The notes under the pieces were generated by a model that was given only the letters and a program-made list of their open reading frames with translations, was not told the origin of the DNA and searched no databases. Shown here in pieces: positions 34,059-43,050 of a stretch of DNA of 64,000 bases. How positions within the stretch are numbered: the first letter of the stretch is position 1; the number at the start of each line of letters is the position of its first letter. The DNA lies in assembly GCF_003269295.1 (NCBI RefSeq), contig NZ_QLTT01000018.1, positions 1 to 64,000 on the forward strand, read 5' to 3'. Both the position numbers and the translations under genes were made by a program. This stretch comes from Lentzea atacamensis. Lineage in GTDB: Bacteria > Actinomycetota > Actinomycetes > Mycobacteriales > Pseudonocardiaceae.

Positions 34059-34961
34059 ATGCGTACCAGCTTCGTGTTCAGCGAGGTCGTCACCGGACTT
34101 CGCCGGAACGTCACGATGACGATCGCGATGATCCTCACGACCGCCATCTCGCTCGGGCTGCTCGGCGGTGGCCTGCTCGTCGTCCGCATGGTCGACAAGA
34201 TGCAGGCCAACTACGCGGGCAAGCTCGAGGTCTCAGTGCTGCTGACCAACGACGTCAGCGCCAACGACAAGGACTGCACCCAGCAGCCCTGCGCGGGCCT
34301 GCGTTCCCAGCTCGAGCAGACCTCCGGCGTCGAGACCGTGGTGTTCCAGAACCGCGACGAGGGCTTCGAGCGCTTCAAGCGGATCTTCGAGGCGCAGCCG
34401 GAGCTGCTCAAGCTCGCGCGTCCGGAGGCGATCCCCGCGACCTTCCGCGTCAAGCTGGAGGACCCGGAGCGCACCGACGTCATCAAGCAGGCCTTCGAGG
34501 GCAAGCCGGGCGTCAAGGGCGTCGACGACCAGGGCAAGTTCCTCGAGCGGTTCTTCGAGGGCCTGAACGGCCTGCGCGACGTCGCCCTGATCCTCGCGCT
34601 CATCCAGGCGTTCGCCGCGTTGCTGCTGATCTCGAACACCATCCAGGTGTCGGCGTTCACCCGCCGCGTCGAGGTCGGCATCATGCGCCTGGTCGGCGCG
34701 ACCCGGTGGTACACGCAGCTGCCGTTCCTCATCGAGGCGGTCGTCGCGGGCATCATCGGCGCGGTCTCCGCGGTCGCCGGCCTGGTGCTGTTCAAGGCGT
34801 TCTTCCTCGACCGGATCACCAGAAACCTCACGGAGTCGGGCATCATTCCGCCGATCGGGTACCTGGACATCCTGATCGTGTCGCCGTGGCTGTTCCTCGT
34901 CGCGATCGTCATCTCGGCCACGACGGGCTACGTCACGCTGCGTCTCTACGTGCGGCTTTAA
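34059..34961 (+). CDS. ftsX: Cell division permease FtsX
   Basis: 300 residues. The N-terminal transmembrane helix (about 20-45) is followed by a large extracellular domain (about 50-170, with a disulfide-prone CTQQPC) and three C-terminal helices in the FtsX/MacB fold (SNTIQVSAFTRRVEVGIMRL). It couples FtsE ATPase to extracellular hydrolases. It forms an operon with ftsE and smpB. Confidence 0.95.
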   Translation: MRTSFVFSEVVTGLRRNVTMTIAMILTTAISLGLLGGGLLVVRMVDKMQANYAGKLEVSVLLTNDVSANDKDCTQQPCAGLRSQLEQTSGVETVVFQNRDEGFERFKRIFEAQPELLKLARPEAIPATFRVKLEDPERTDVIKQAFEGKPGVKGVDDQGKFLERFFEGLNGLRDVALILALIQAFAALLLISNTIQVSAFTRRVEVGIMRLVGATRWYTQLPFLIEAVVAGIIGAVSAVAGLVLFKAFFLDRITRNLTESGIIPPIGYLDILIVSPWLFLVAIVISATTGYVTLRLYVRL

Positions 34962-34991
34962 CGACTTTGCCGACCACGTAAAGTTGTCGTC

Positions 34992-35468
34992 ATGGTCAAG
35001 GAACGCGGGCAGAAGGCCATCGCGTCGAACCGCAAGGCTCGGCACGACTGGACCATTCTGGACACCTATGAGGCGGGCATTCAGCTCGTCGGCACCGAGG
35101 TGAAGAGCCTGCGCATGGGACGGGCGTCCCTCGTGGACGCCTTCGCCCAGGTCGACGACGGCGAGATCTGGTTGCACGCGCTGCACATCCCGGAGTACGT
35201 CGCGGGGACGTGGACGAACCACGACGTCCGGCGCAAGCGCAAGCTCCTGCTGCACAAGGCGGAGATCGAACGCCTGATCGGCAAGACCAAGGAGTCCGGT
35301 CTGTCGCTCATCCCGCTGCAGATGTACTTCAAGGACGGCTACGTCAAGGTCGAGATCGCCCTCGCGAAGGGCAAGAAGGCCTACGACAAGCGCCAGGACA
35401 TCGCGAAGCGCGACGCCAACCGCGAGATCGCCAAGGCGCACGGACGGGCGCTGAAGGGCCGTTACTGA
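34992..35468 (+). CDS. smpB: SsrA-binding protein
   Basis: 158 residues: IASNRKARHDWTILDTYEAG, VGTEVKSLRMGRASL, HIPEYVAGTWTNHD and the basic C-terminal tail KRQDIAKRDANREIAKAHGR. It delivers tmRNA to stalled ribosomes; the tmRNA gene lies 2.8 kb downstream. Its stop overlaps by one base the ATG of the amidohydrolase. Confidence 0.97.
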   Translation: MVKERGQKAIASNRKARHDWTILDTYEAGIQLVGTEVKSLRMGRASLVDAFAQVDDGEIWLHALHIPEYVAGTWTNHDVRRKRKLLLHKAEIERLIGKTKESGLSLIPLQMYFKDGYVKVEIALAKGKKAYDKRQDIAKRDANREIAKAHGRALKGRY

Positions 35469-36295
35469 TGGCACTGGTGGACGTCCACGTCCACTTCATG
35501 CCGCAGAACGTCCTGGACAAGGTCTGGAGCTACTTCGACCGCGTCCGCGAGTCCGGGGTCGACTGGTACATCCACTACCGCACGGACGAGAACGCCCGGC
35601 TCACCGCACTGCGGGAGCTGGGCGTCGTCGCGTTCGCACCGCTCGTCTACCCGCACAAGCCCGGCATGGCCGAGTGGCTGAACGAGTGGGCGGCCGACTT
35701 CGCCTCACGCGTCCCCGAAGCCGTCCAGACCGGCACCTTCTACGCCGAACCCGGCGCGGACGCGTACGTGCGCAAGGCGCTGGAGGCCGGTGCGCGCTGT
35801 TTCAAGTCCCACGTCCAGGTGGGCGGCTACGACCCGCGTGACGAGCTGCTGGACGGCGTCTGGGGCCAGCTGGCCGAGGCAGGCGTGCCGGTCGTCGTGC
35901 ACGGCGGTGACGGGCCGATCCCCGGTGAGTTCACCGGGCTCGGGATCCTCGACGAGGTGTTGCGGCGGCACCCACGGCTGACCGCGGTGATCGCTCACGC
36001 CGGCATGCCGGACTACCGGGGTGCGCTGGACCTCGTCGAGCGCTACCCGAACGTGCACATCGACACCTGCATGGTCGGGGTCCCGTTCACCACGCGGATG
36101 GTGGCGCTGCCGGACGACTGGAACCTGCGGATCGCGGGGATCGCGGACCGGGTCGTGCTGGGCAGCGACTTCCCGAACATCCCGTACCCGTACGAGGTGC
36201 AGCTCGACGCCGTCCGGTCGTGGGGCCTCGACGCCGCCGCCGAGCAGGCGATCCTGCACGACAACGGCGCCCGCCTGCTTCAGCTGTCCAGGTAG
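35468..36295 (+). CDS. Amidohydrolase family protein (TIM-barrel)
   Basis: 275 residues from ATG 35468 (TGATG coupling with smpB). The N-terminal metal motif is HVHF. Later metal or catalytic residues are in PVVVHGGDG, AVIAHAGMPDYRGAL and VVLGSDFPN. This fits amidohydrolase_2 (decarboxylase/hydrolase) enzymes acting on carboxylic or cyclic substrates. Its 3' end overlaps the convergent response-regulator gene by 16 bases. Substrate unknown. Confidence 0.9.
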   Translation: MALVDVHVHFMPQNVLDKVWSYFDRVRESGVDWYIHYRTDENARLTALRELGVVAFAPLVYPHKPGMAEWLNEWAADFASRVPEAVQTGTFYAEPGADAYVRKALEAGARCFKSHVQVGGYDPRDELLDGVWGQLAEAGVPVVVHGGDGPIPGEFTGLGILDEVLRRHPRLTAVIAHAGMPDYRGALDLVERYPNVHIDTCMVGVPFTTRMVALPDDWNLRIAGIADRVVLGSDFPNIPYPYEVQLDAVRSWGLDAAAEQAILHDNGARLLQLSR

Positions 36296-36921
36296 GCGAG
36301 CACCGCGCGCACCCGGCGGTGCTCGGAGTTCGACGGTTCCAGGCCGAGCTTCGCGAAGATGTTGCCGACGTGCTTCTCCACCGCGCCGTCGGACACCACG
36401 AGCGTCGCGGCGATGGCCGTGTTGGACAGTCCCTGGGCCATCAGCCCGAGCACCTCGCGTTCGCGGGGCGTCAACGAGTCGACGGGGCTCTTCTTGCTGC
36501 GCACCATGAGCTGGGTGATCACCTCGTGGTCGATGCTCGTGCCGCCGTCAGCGACCCTGCGCACCGCGTCGACGAACTCCTTCACGTCCGCGACCCGCTC
36601 CTTGAGCAGGTAGCCGACCCCGCTCGCACCGCCCGCGAGGAGCTCCACGGCGTAGCGCTCCTCGACGTACTGCGACAGCACCAGCACCGGCAGCCCGGGA
36701 GAGCGGCGGCGGGCTTCGATGGCGGCCCGCAGGCCCTCGTCGGTGAACGTCGGCGGCATCCGCACGTCCACCACGCACAGGTCGGGCTTGTGCTCGACGA
36801 CGGCGTCCAGCAACGCGTCGCCGTTCTCCACGGCCGCAACGGTTTCGATGCCCTCGTCGGCGAGCAACCGCTGCACGCCCTCCCTCAGCAGCACCGAGTC
36901 CTCGGCGATCACCACACGCAC
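36280..36921 (-). CDS. NarL/LuxR-family response regulator
   Basis: 213 residues from GTG 36921 with GGAG upstream. The receiver has acidic residues in VVIAEDSVLLREG and the phospho-acceptor Asp in DLCVVDVRMPP. The switch Thr/Ser is LSQ and Lys is LLKERV. The C-terminal LuxR HTH is LTPREREVLGLMAQGLSNTAIA. It pairs with the sensor kinase whose last 13 bases overlap its start. Confidence 0.94.
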   Translation of the reverse strand: MRVVIAEDSVLLREGVQRLLADEGIETVAAVENGDALLDAVVEHKPDLCVVDVRMPPTFTDEGLRAAIEARRRSPGLPVLVLSQYVEERYAVELLAGGASGVGYLLKERVADVKEFVDAVRRVADGGTSIDHEVITQLMVRSKKSPVDSLTPREREVLGLMAQGLSNTAIAATLVVSDGAVEKHVGNIFAKLGLEPSNSEHRRVRAVLAYLDS

Positions 36922-38147
36922 GGCAACTCCGCTCGAATCACAGTCGGCCCGCCGGACGGGCTGACGACGACAACCACACCGTCGATCGTGGCAGCCCGGT
37001 CGGCCAGGCCGGCGAGCCCGCCACCGGGCTTCAGCTCGGCGCCGCCCTGACCGTTGTCGGTGACCTCGACCAGCACACCCGTCTCCACCCGTTCGACCAG
37101 CACGGTCGCCCTGGTGGCGTTGGAGTGCTTGGTGATGTTCGTGAGCGCCTCGCCGACGGTGAAGTACGCGGTGCTCTCCACCGCTGTCGGCGGCCGCGGA
37201 TCCACGTCGACGCTCAGCTCGACCTCGATCGGGACACGGGCAGCCAGCGCCGACAACGCCGCGTCGAGACCGCGGTCGCCCAGCACCGACGGGTAGATGC
37301 CCCGCGCCAGGTCCCGCAGCTCCTTGATGGCGAGCTTCGCGTCCGCGTGCGCCTCGGCGATGAGCGCGGCAGCCCCCTCCGGATCGGAGTCCATCTTGGA
37401 CTTCGCGCGGCCCAGCCCCATCGCCACCGCCACGAGCCGCTGCTGCGCGCCGTCGTGCAGGTCGCGTTCGATGCGCCGGCGCTCCGCCTCCGCCGCCTCG
37501 ACACCGCGGGCCCTGCTCGACTGCAGCCGCTCCGCCTCGATCGCCAGCTGGTCGGCGCGCGTCGGCCCCAGCATGGCGCGGGCCATCCTGCCGTGCACCG
37601 CGCCCAGCGAGCGCGTGCCCCACAGCGCGAACGGGATCAGCGCCAGCCCGATCGCCGCGACCGGCAGCGCGGAGTAGAACGAGTCGATCGTCCAGACCTC
37701 GCCCACGACCACGGCGAACGGCGCGTAGCCGATCCAGAACGGCACGGCGATCAACGCCGCGACGACCGACCACATCGCGATGACCGAGGCGAACTCCAGC
37801 GCCCCCACCGGCACGAGCAGCGCCAGGTAACCGAAATCACGCCAGGTGGCCGGGTCGGTGAACTGGTGCTTCCACTTCTGCAACAGCGGCCCGTCGACCC
37901 GCTCGCGGTACGGCTTGGGAATGTCCGTGCGCAACGCCACCCGCACCCACGCCCGCTCCGTCGACGCACCCGCGCGCACGACGTTCATCGCCACCCAGAG
38001 GATCGGGAGCCCGACGCCGAGAACGAACGTCGCGAACCCCACCACGGTCAGCACCAGAGCGAGGGTGAACCAGAAGATGCCGGTCACCAGGTTGGTCAGC
38101 AGGTAGAACCCGGCTGCGAGCGCGTTCGGTTTCCTCATGCCGTCCAT
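36909..38147 (-). CDS. Sensor histidine kinase (HisKA_3 type)
   Basis: 412 residues. Two pairs of transmembrane helices (about 10-55 and 105-175) form a membrane sensor. The dimerisation helix ERRRIERDLHDGAQQRLVAV carries the phospho-acceptor His near residue 230, and the ATPase domain has the N box EALTNITKHSNA and G boxes in DNGQGGAELKPGGGLAGL. Partner of the overlapping response regulator. Signal unknown. Confidence 0.94.
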   Translation of the reverse strand: MDGMRKPNALAAGFYLLTNLVTGIFWFTLALVLTVVGFATFVLGVGLPILWVAMNVVRAGASTERAWVRVALRTDIPKPYRERVDGPLLQKWKHQFTDPATWRDFGYLALLVPVGALEFASVIAMWSVVAALIAVPFWIGYAPFAVVVGEVWTIDSFYSALPVAAIGLALIPFALWGTRSLGAVHGRMARAMLGPTRADQLAIEAERLQSSRARGVEAAEAERRRIERDLHDGAQQRLVAVAMGLGRAKSKMDSDPEGAAALIAEAHADAKLAIKELRDLARGIYPSVLGDRGLDAALSALAARVPIEVELSVDVDPRPPTAVESTAYFTVGEALTNITKHSNATRATVLVERVETGVLVEVTDNGQGGAELKPGGGLAGLADRAATIDGVVVVVSPSGGPTVIRAELPCVW

Positions 38148-38268
38148 CGTGTCGTTCCCGCTGGTCAGGGACCATCTGGCTAGCTATCCGGTCCAGGGTG
38201 GGGACAGCCCTACCTGCCTCGGGAAGAACTCGGTGGCCGCCATCGTTATGCTAGGCGTACCACTACAA

Positions 38269-38638
38269 GGGGGTGAACGGTTTCGACTGTGGACGTTGAT
38301 TCAGGGGAAGCGTGCCGGTGCAGGCGAGAGACCACCGCAAGCGTCATCGCAAACCAATAAGCGCCGAGTCTAACGACAAGCGCGCGTTCGCTCTCGCCGC
38401 CTGAGGCGAGTAGCAACGCTGTCGGCCTAGGAGCGCCTTCGGCCTAGTGTCCGGCATCAGCTAGAGGGCTTACCGGCAGTCCCGGTCGCGGGGACTGTTC
38501 GGGACATTCACAGCGACTGGGCCCGTCACACCAGCTTGTTCGCGTGACTGGTGGGGTCAAGCAGAGGCCTAGCGAACTGCGCACGGAGAAGCCCTGATGA
38601 GCCGCCACAGGACCCGGGTTCGATTCCCGGCACCTCCA
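38269..38638 (+). ncRNA. ssrA: Transfer-messenger RNA
   Basis: The 5' GGGGGTG pairs with 3' CACCTCC, with discriminator A (38638). The 5' GAACGGTTTCGACTG and the 3' tRNA-like T-arm GGGTTCGATTCCC are conserved. Resume codon GCC at 38363 starts the tag AESNDKRAFALAA, stop TGA 38402-38404. With SmpB it rescues ribosomes on stop-less mRNAs. Encoded CCA is absent (CACT follows). Confidence 0.96.
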
Positions 38639-38640
38639 CT

Positions 38641-38671
38641 CGGCCGAAGGCTGCTCAGCGGCCTTTGGCCG
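38641..38671 (+). terminator. Terminator of ssrA
   Basis: An 11-base stem CGGCCGAAGGC (38641-38651) with 38661-38671, one G-T pair, followed by CTTTCG. A double-hairpin repeat follows. Confidence 0.7.
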
Positions 38672-38698
38672 CTTTCGCCAGCTCGTTCCGGGTGTTTT

Positions 38699-38748
38699 CT
38701 GGGGGTCCAACCCCCAGACCCCGGCCGGGGGCTCCGCCCCCGGACCCC
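38699..38748. repeat. Dispersed double-hairpin element, copy C
   Basis: CTGGGGG-TCCAA-CCCCCAG (38699-38717), then ACCCCGG, then CCGGGGGC-TCC-GCCCCCGG (38725-38743) and ACCCCC. The best-preserved copy of the element at 23977 and 30563. A further stem (CCCGCC with GGCGGG, 38749-38782) with a T run (38785-38791) ends the region before the next gene. Confidence 0.75.
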
Positions 38749-38817
38749 CGCCCGCCTCGCCGCTTCGCGGCCTTGGCGGGCTTTCCTTTTTGTGGCTCAT
38801 CGTGGTTGGGGGACGTT

Positions 38818-39681
38818 GTGCGTGCTGTTCGGGTGGATCGGGCTGGCGGGCCTGAGGTTTTGCGGGTTGTTGATGTGGCGGAGCCGGTGGTTGGGGCTGG
38901 TGAGGTCTTGATCCGGGTGGTTGCTACCAGCATCAACCCTGTTGATGACAAGACTCGGCAGGGGATTTTCGGGATCGACGCGTCTGTCACGCTTGGGTGG
39001 GACCTTGCTGGGGTGGTCATCGGCGGTGAGCTGCCGGTGGGAGAGCGCGTGATCGCCATGTCGCATCAGCTTGGGACCGGGCGCGGGACTTGGGCGGATG
39101 TTGTGGTGTTGCCTGTTGGGGCGGTGGTGCGGGCGCCTGAGTCGGTGAGTTTGGTGGAGGCGGCGACGTTGCCGTTGGCTGGGCTCACGGCGCTGCAGAC
39201 GCTTGACTGGCTGGAGGTCGGGGCTGGGGAGCGGCTCCTGGTTGCCGGGGCGGCTGGGGCTGTGGGTGGGATTGCGGTGCAGGTTGCGGCTGCTCGTGGG
39301 GTGCGGGTGGACGCGCTGGTGTCGCGTGAGGGACAGCAGGTGCCGGGGGCGGAGCTTGTGACCACCGATCCTCGTGCGCTCACGGGGTACGACGTTGTGT
39401 TTGACACTTATGGGGCGTTTGTTCTGGGGGCTGTGGTCGAGGGTGGGCGGTACGCCTCGATCGCTTCGCAGGCCGGGGTGGTGCCGGAGGTGGACGGGGT
39501 GCGGACCGCGAACATTCAGGTTCGGGAAGACGGCGCCGGGCTGGGGGAACTGGTCGGCCTCGTGGACGACGGGGTGGTCGGGCTCAGGGTCGACTCGACG
39601 TTTGCGATCAGGGACGTTCGGGCGGCTCATGAGCGGTTTGGGCAGCGTGGGTTGAGCGGCAAGGTCGCGATGGTGTTCTGA
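38818..39681 (+). CDS. MDR-type quinone oxidoreductase
   Basis: 287 residues from GTG 38818, GGGGG upstream. GroES-like part VRAVRVDRAGGPEVLRVVDV with TSINPVDDKTRQG; NADPH site VAGAAGAVGGIAVQVAAARG; C-terminus LSGKVAMVF. It lacks zinc ligands. Base usage is slightly less GC-biased at third positions than its neighbours (many T-ending codons), a mild sign of different ancestry. Substrate unknown. Confidence 0.88.
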   Translation: MRAVRVDRAGGPEVLRVVDVAEPVVGAGEVLIRVVATSINPVDDKTRQGIFGIDASVTLGWDLAGVVIGGELPVGERVIAMSHQLGTGRGTWADVVVLPVGAVVRAPESVSLVEAATLPLAGLTALQTLDWLEVGAGERLLVAGAAGAVGGIAVQVAAARGVRVDALVSREGQQVPGAELVTTDPRALTGYDVVFDTYGAFVLGAVVEGGRYASIASQAGVVPEVDGVRTANIQVREDGAGLGELVGLVDDGVVGLRVDSTFAIRDVRAAHERFGQRGLSGKVAMVF

Positions 39682-39687
39682 CGGGCG

Positions 39688-40611
39688 TCAGGCACGGCGG
39701 GTGGCCGGTAGGACGGCGGACAGCGCGGCCAGGAAGTCGGCGGCGTCGAACATCGCGCCTGCTGAGGCAACGCCGTTGACCTTGAAGCGGTTGGTCAGCA
39801 GGCGCTCCACCGCCTCTACGGCCAGAGGTGCGCTCACCGCGTAGATGTCGCGGCCGGTGATGGTCAGCTGACGTTCTTCGGTGCCGCGGCGTACTCGCAC
39901 GTCCACCTCGAAGGTTTCCGGGTCCTGGCGGGCTGAGGCTTGGCTCAGGCCCTGGGCTGCGGTCGTGGACATGTACGAGGTCACCGACGGGATCGGCAGG
40001 TGGCTGGGGATCGTGACGATGTCCGCCATCGAGAACTCGCCGATGACCTGGCGCGGGCCGCCGGGGAAGTCCCAGTCGAGGGTCGGCTGGGTGTCGTCGT
40101 GGTACTGCAGCGCACCGTCGCGGAAGCGGACGCGCTGGCCGGCCCTGCGCTCGCGCGAGACCGCGCCGGCGGTGAGCGTGCCAGGGGTGGGCTGCCAGCC
40201 GCTCAGGCCGTAGGCGATGTGCGCGGAGTCGGCCGTGGTCCAGTCGGCCATCGCGGCGGTGACCAGCAGGTCCGCCAGGCCGCCGAAGAACGCCATCGCG
40301 GGCACCACCGGGACGGAGGCGCCGCGGGCGAACGTGTCGGCGTTCGCCTCGATCTCGGCCGCCACGTCGACGTACGGGATGCCCGCGCGTTCGGCCGCGG
40401 CGATCAGCGGAAGAGCGGTGATCGCGAACGGGCCAGCTGTGTTGATCACGGCGGAGGCGCCCGTCAGCGCGCGGTCCAGGGCGTCCGGGTCGTCCGCGGT
40501 GGCCTGTGCTCGTCCGAACGGCAGCGGTTCGAAGCCGCGCTTCTCCAGTTCTGCCACGACGAAGCGGCCAGTGGTTCCCGAAGCGCCGTAGACCGCGATC
40601 TTGTGTCCCAT
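39688..40611 (-). CDS. Saccharopine dehydrogenase-like NAD(P)-binding protein
   Basis: 307 residues from ATG 40611 (MGHKIAVYGASGTTGRFVVA, Rossmann GxxGxxG). AVINTAGPFAITALPLIAAA and GIPYVDVAAE follow, typical of the trans-acting enoyl reductase/saccharopine reductase-like group. Probably an NADP-dependent reductase of an unknown substrate. Divergent from the GlxA-type regulator, 54 bases apart, its probable controller. Confidence 0.85.
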   Translation of the reverse strand: MGHKIAVYGASGTTGRFVVAELEKRGFEPLPFGRAQATADDPDALDRALTGASAVINTAGPFAITALPLIAAAERAGIPYVDVAAEIEANADTFARGASVPVVPAMAFFGGLADLLVTAAMADWTTADSAHIAYGLSGWQPTPGTLTAGAVSRERRAGQRVRFRDGALQYHDDTQPTLDWDFPGGPRQVIGEFSMADIVTIPSHLPIPSVTSYMSTTAAQGLSQASARQDPETFEVDVRVRRGTEERQLTITGRDIYAVSAPLAVEAVERLLTNRFKVNGVASAGAMFDAADFLAALSAVLPATRRA

Positions 40612-40664
40612 GTGGACCATCAAAGCCCGGGAGGGCAGCACCCACTAGTGTCTGGAACGACACG

Positions 40665-41609
40665 ATGCGTACAGTTTCGGACATGCTGGCATTTGCCGTG
40701 ACCGACGGGATGCTCCACTTCGAGCTGACCGCGACCTACGAGATCTTCACCGCGCCCCAGCTCGACTACCCCGTGGTGATCTGCGGCAACGGGCCCGTGC
40801 GCGTCGGCAGGTTCACGCTGGAACCCGATCTGCCGCTCGACCAGCTCGACCAGGCGGACACCGTGATCGTGCCCGCCATCGCGGACGTGGACGAGCCGAT
40901 CGACGAGGCCCTGGTCGAGGCCGTGCGCAAGGCTCACGACAAGGGTGCGCGGATCGTGTCGTTGTGCACGGGCGCGTTCGTGCTGGCGGAGGCCGGGTTG
41001 CTCGACGGGCTCAGGGCGACCACGCACTGGGCGCACACCGACGTGCTGGCTCAGCGCTACCCGAAGGTCGAAGTCGACCCGGACGTGCTCTACGTCGACA
41101 ACGGCCGGGTGCTGACGAGCGCGGGCAAGGCGGCGGCGATCGACCTGAGCCTGCACCTGATCCGCGCCGACCACGGCACCGCGACGGCCAACACGGCGGC
41201 GCGCAGGCTCGTCGTGCCACCGCATCGGGACGGCGGGCAGGCGCAGTTCGTGCTCGCGCCCGTGCCGTCCGAGGAAGGCCATCCGCTGACCGAGCTGTTC
41301 GGTTGGGCCGGCAACCGGCTCGACCGGACGCTGACGGTGGAGGACCTGGCACGCCAGGCGAACATGAGCTCGCGCCACCTCGCCAGGCTCTTCAAGGCGG
41401 TGACGGGCACCACGCCGTTGCAATGGCTGCACACGCAACGGATCAGGCGAGCGCAGGAGCTGCTGGAGATGACAGACGACAGCGTCGACCAGATCGCCGA
41501 GGCGTCCGGCATGGGGACGGCCACGACGTTGCGGCGGCACTTCCACCGAACGGTCGGTGTGCCACCGGACACATACCGCCGCACGTTCCGACCGATCGGT
41601 GGCAAATAG
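40665..41609 (+). CDS. GlxA-type AraC family regulator (DJ-1/PfpI domain plus HTH)
   Basis: 314 residues. The N-terminal DJ-1/PfpI-like domain has ADTVIVPAIADVDEP and the nucleophile-elbow Cys in IVSLCTGAFVLAEAGLLDG. Two AraC HTHs follow: TVEDLARQANMSSRHLARLF and VDQIAEASGMGTATTLRRHF. Similar proteins sense metabolites or act as repressors/activators. The start is ATG 40665 (ATG 40683 is an alternative). It faces the reductase gene divergently. Confidence 0.92.
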   Translation: MRTVSDMLAFAVTDGMLHFELTATYEIFTAPQLDYPVVICGNGPVRVGRFTLEPDLPLDQLDQADTVIVPAIADVDEPIDEALVEAVRKAHDKGARIVSLCTGAFVLAEAGLLDGLRATTHWAHTDVLAQRYPKVEVDPDVLYVDNGRVLTSAGKAAAIDLSLHLIRADHGTATANTAARRLVVPPHRDGGQAQFVLAPVPSEEGHPLTELFGWAGNRLDRTLTVEDLARQANMSSRHLARLFKAVTGTTPLQWLHTQRIRRAQELLEMTDDSVDQIAEASGMGTATTLRRHFHRTVGVPPDTYRRTFRPIGGK

Positions 41610-41637
41610 GCCGGCCGGCGGACGTTATGTTGGCCCG

Positions 41638-43050
41638 ATGAGCAACCAACAGCGCGTCGGGGCGCGGGTGTTGCGGCGCAAGCCGATCGACCAGCTGACT
41701 CACCCCGGCAGCGAGCTGAAGCGCAGCCTCGGTGTCGGCCACCTCACGATGATCAGCATCGGCGCCACGCTCGGCACCGGCATCTTCGTCGTGCTGGGCC
41801 AGGCGGTGCCGCTGGCCGGTCCCGCCATCGTGGTGTCGTTCGTGCTCGCGGGCATCACCGCGTTGTTCTCCGCGCTGTCGTACGCCGAGCTCGCGGGCCT
41901 CATCCCCGCCTCCGGCTCCTCGTACTCGTACACGTACGCCACGCTCGGCGAGATCGTCGCGTGGGTGTGCGGCTGGTGCCTCGTGCTGGAGTACGGGGTC
42001 TCGGTCGCGGCGGTCGCGGTCGGGTGGGGGCAGTACGTCAACGAGTTGCTGCACCTGGTGACCGGGCTGCGGATTCCGGACGTGCTGAGCCAGCCGCCGG
42101 GTGCGGGCGGGATCGTCAACATCCCCGCCGTGCTCGTCGTGGTGATCTCGATGCTGGTGCTGCTGGGCGGCGCCAAGGGCAGTGCGCGCACGAACACGAT
42201 CCTGGTGTGGGTGAAGGTCGGCGCGTTGCTGATGTTCTGCGCGGTTGCGTTCACCGCTTTCCGGGCGGGCAACCTGGAGCCGTTGTTCCCGCTGGGGCTC
42301 GCGGGCATGAGCGCCGGTGCGGCCACGTTGTTCTTCTCCTACATCGGGTTCGACGCCGCGTCGACCGCCGGTGAGGAGGCCAAGAACCCGCAGCGCGATC
42401 TGCCGCGCGCGATCATCCTCTCGCTGGTCGTGATCACCGCGCTGTACTGCGCGGTCGCGCTGGCCGCGGTCGGTGCGATGCCCTGGCAGTCGTTCGAGGG
42501 CACCGAGGCCGCGCTGAGCCGGGTGCTGACCGACAACGTCAGCGGCTCGATCTGGCCGATCCTGCTGTCGATCGGTGCTGTCGTCGCGACGACCAGCGTC
42601 GTGCTGACCGTCCTCTACGGACAGACGCGCATCCTGTACGCGATGTCCCGTGACGGGCTGGTGCCGTCGATCTTCGCGAAGCTCAGCCCGCGCACCGGTG
42701 TGCCGTTCACGAACACGGTGCTCGTCGGCCTGTTCATCGCCGTGCTCGCCGCGCTCGTGCCGTTGGGGTCCCTGGCCGACGCGACCAGCATCGGCACGCT
42801 CTTCGCGTTCGGGCTGGTCAACATCGCGGTGATCATCCTGCGCCGCACCGAACCGGACCGGCGGCGCAGCTTCCGCGTGCCGTTCTCGCCGGTCACGCCG
42901 TTGCTGGGCCTGGCCTTCTGCATCTACATGATGTTCAGCCTTGGACTCGACACGTGGATCGCGTTCATCGGGTGGATGGTGCTCGGGTTCGTCATCTACT
43001 TCGGTTACAGCGTCAGGAAGGCACGCCTTGCGGTTCCGAGTGATCAGTGA
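41638..43050 (+). CDS. APC-superfamily cationic amino acid permease
   Basis: 470 residues with about 12 to 14 helices. TM1 signature SIGATLGTGIFVVLG, FVLAGITALFSALSYAELAG and FFSYIGFDAASTAGEEAKNP place it in the CAT/APC transporter group. Start ATG 41638. It is the first gene of a probable three-gene operon with an N-succinyltransferase-like GNAT (overlap 23 bases) and an NSAR/OSBS racemase, so it likely imports the amino acids they act on. Confidence 0.9.
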   Translation: MSNQQRVGARVLRRKPIDQLTHPGSELKRSLGVGHLTMISIGATLGTGIFVVLGQAVPLAGPAIVVSFVLAGITALFSALSYAELAGLIPASGSSYSYTYATLGEIVAWVCGWCLVLEYGVSVAAVAVGWGQYVNELLHLVTGLRIPDVLSQPPGAGGIVNIPAVLVVVISMLVLLGGAKGSARTNTILVWVKVGALLMFCAVAFTAFRAGNLEPLFPLGLAGMSAGAATLFFSYIGFDAASTAGEEAKNPQRDLPRAIILSLVVITALYCAVALAAVGAMPWQSFEGTEAALSRVLTDNVSGSIWPILLSIGAVVATTSVVLTVLYGQTRILYAMSRDGLVPSIFAKLSPRTGVPFTNTVLVGLFIAVLAALVPLGSLADATSIGTLFAFGLVNIAVIILRRTEPDRRRSFRVPFSPVTPLLGLAFCIYMMFSLGLDTWIAFIGWMVLGFVIYFGYSVRKARLAVPSDQ

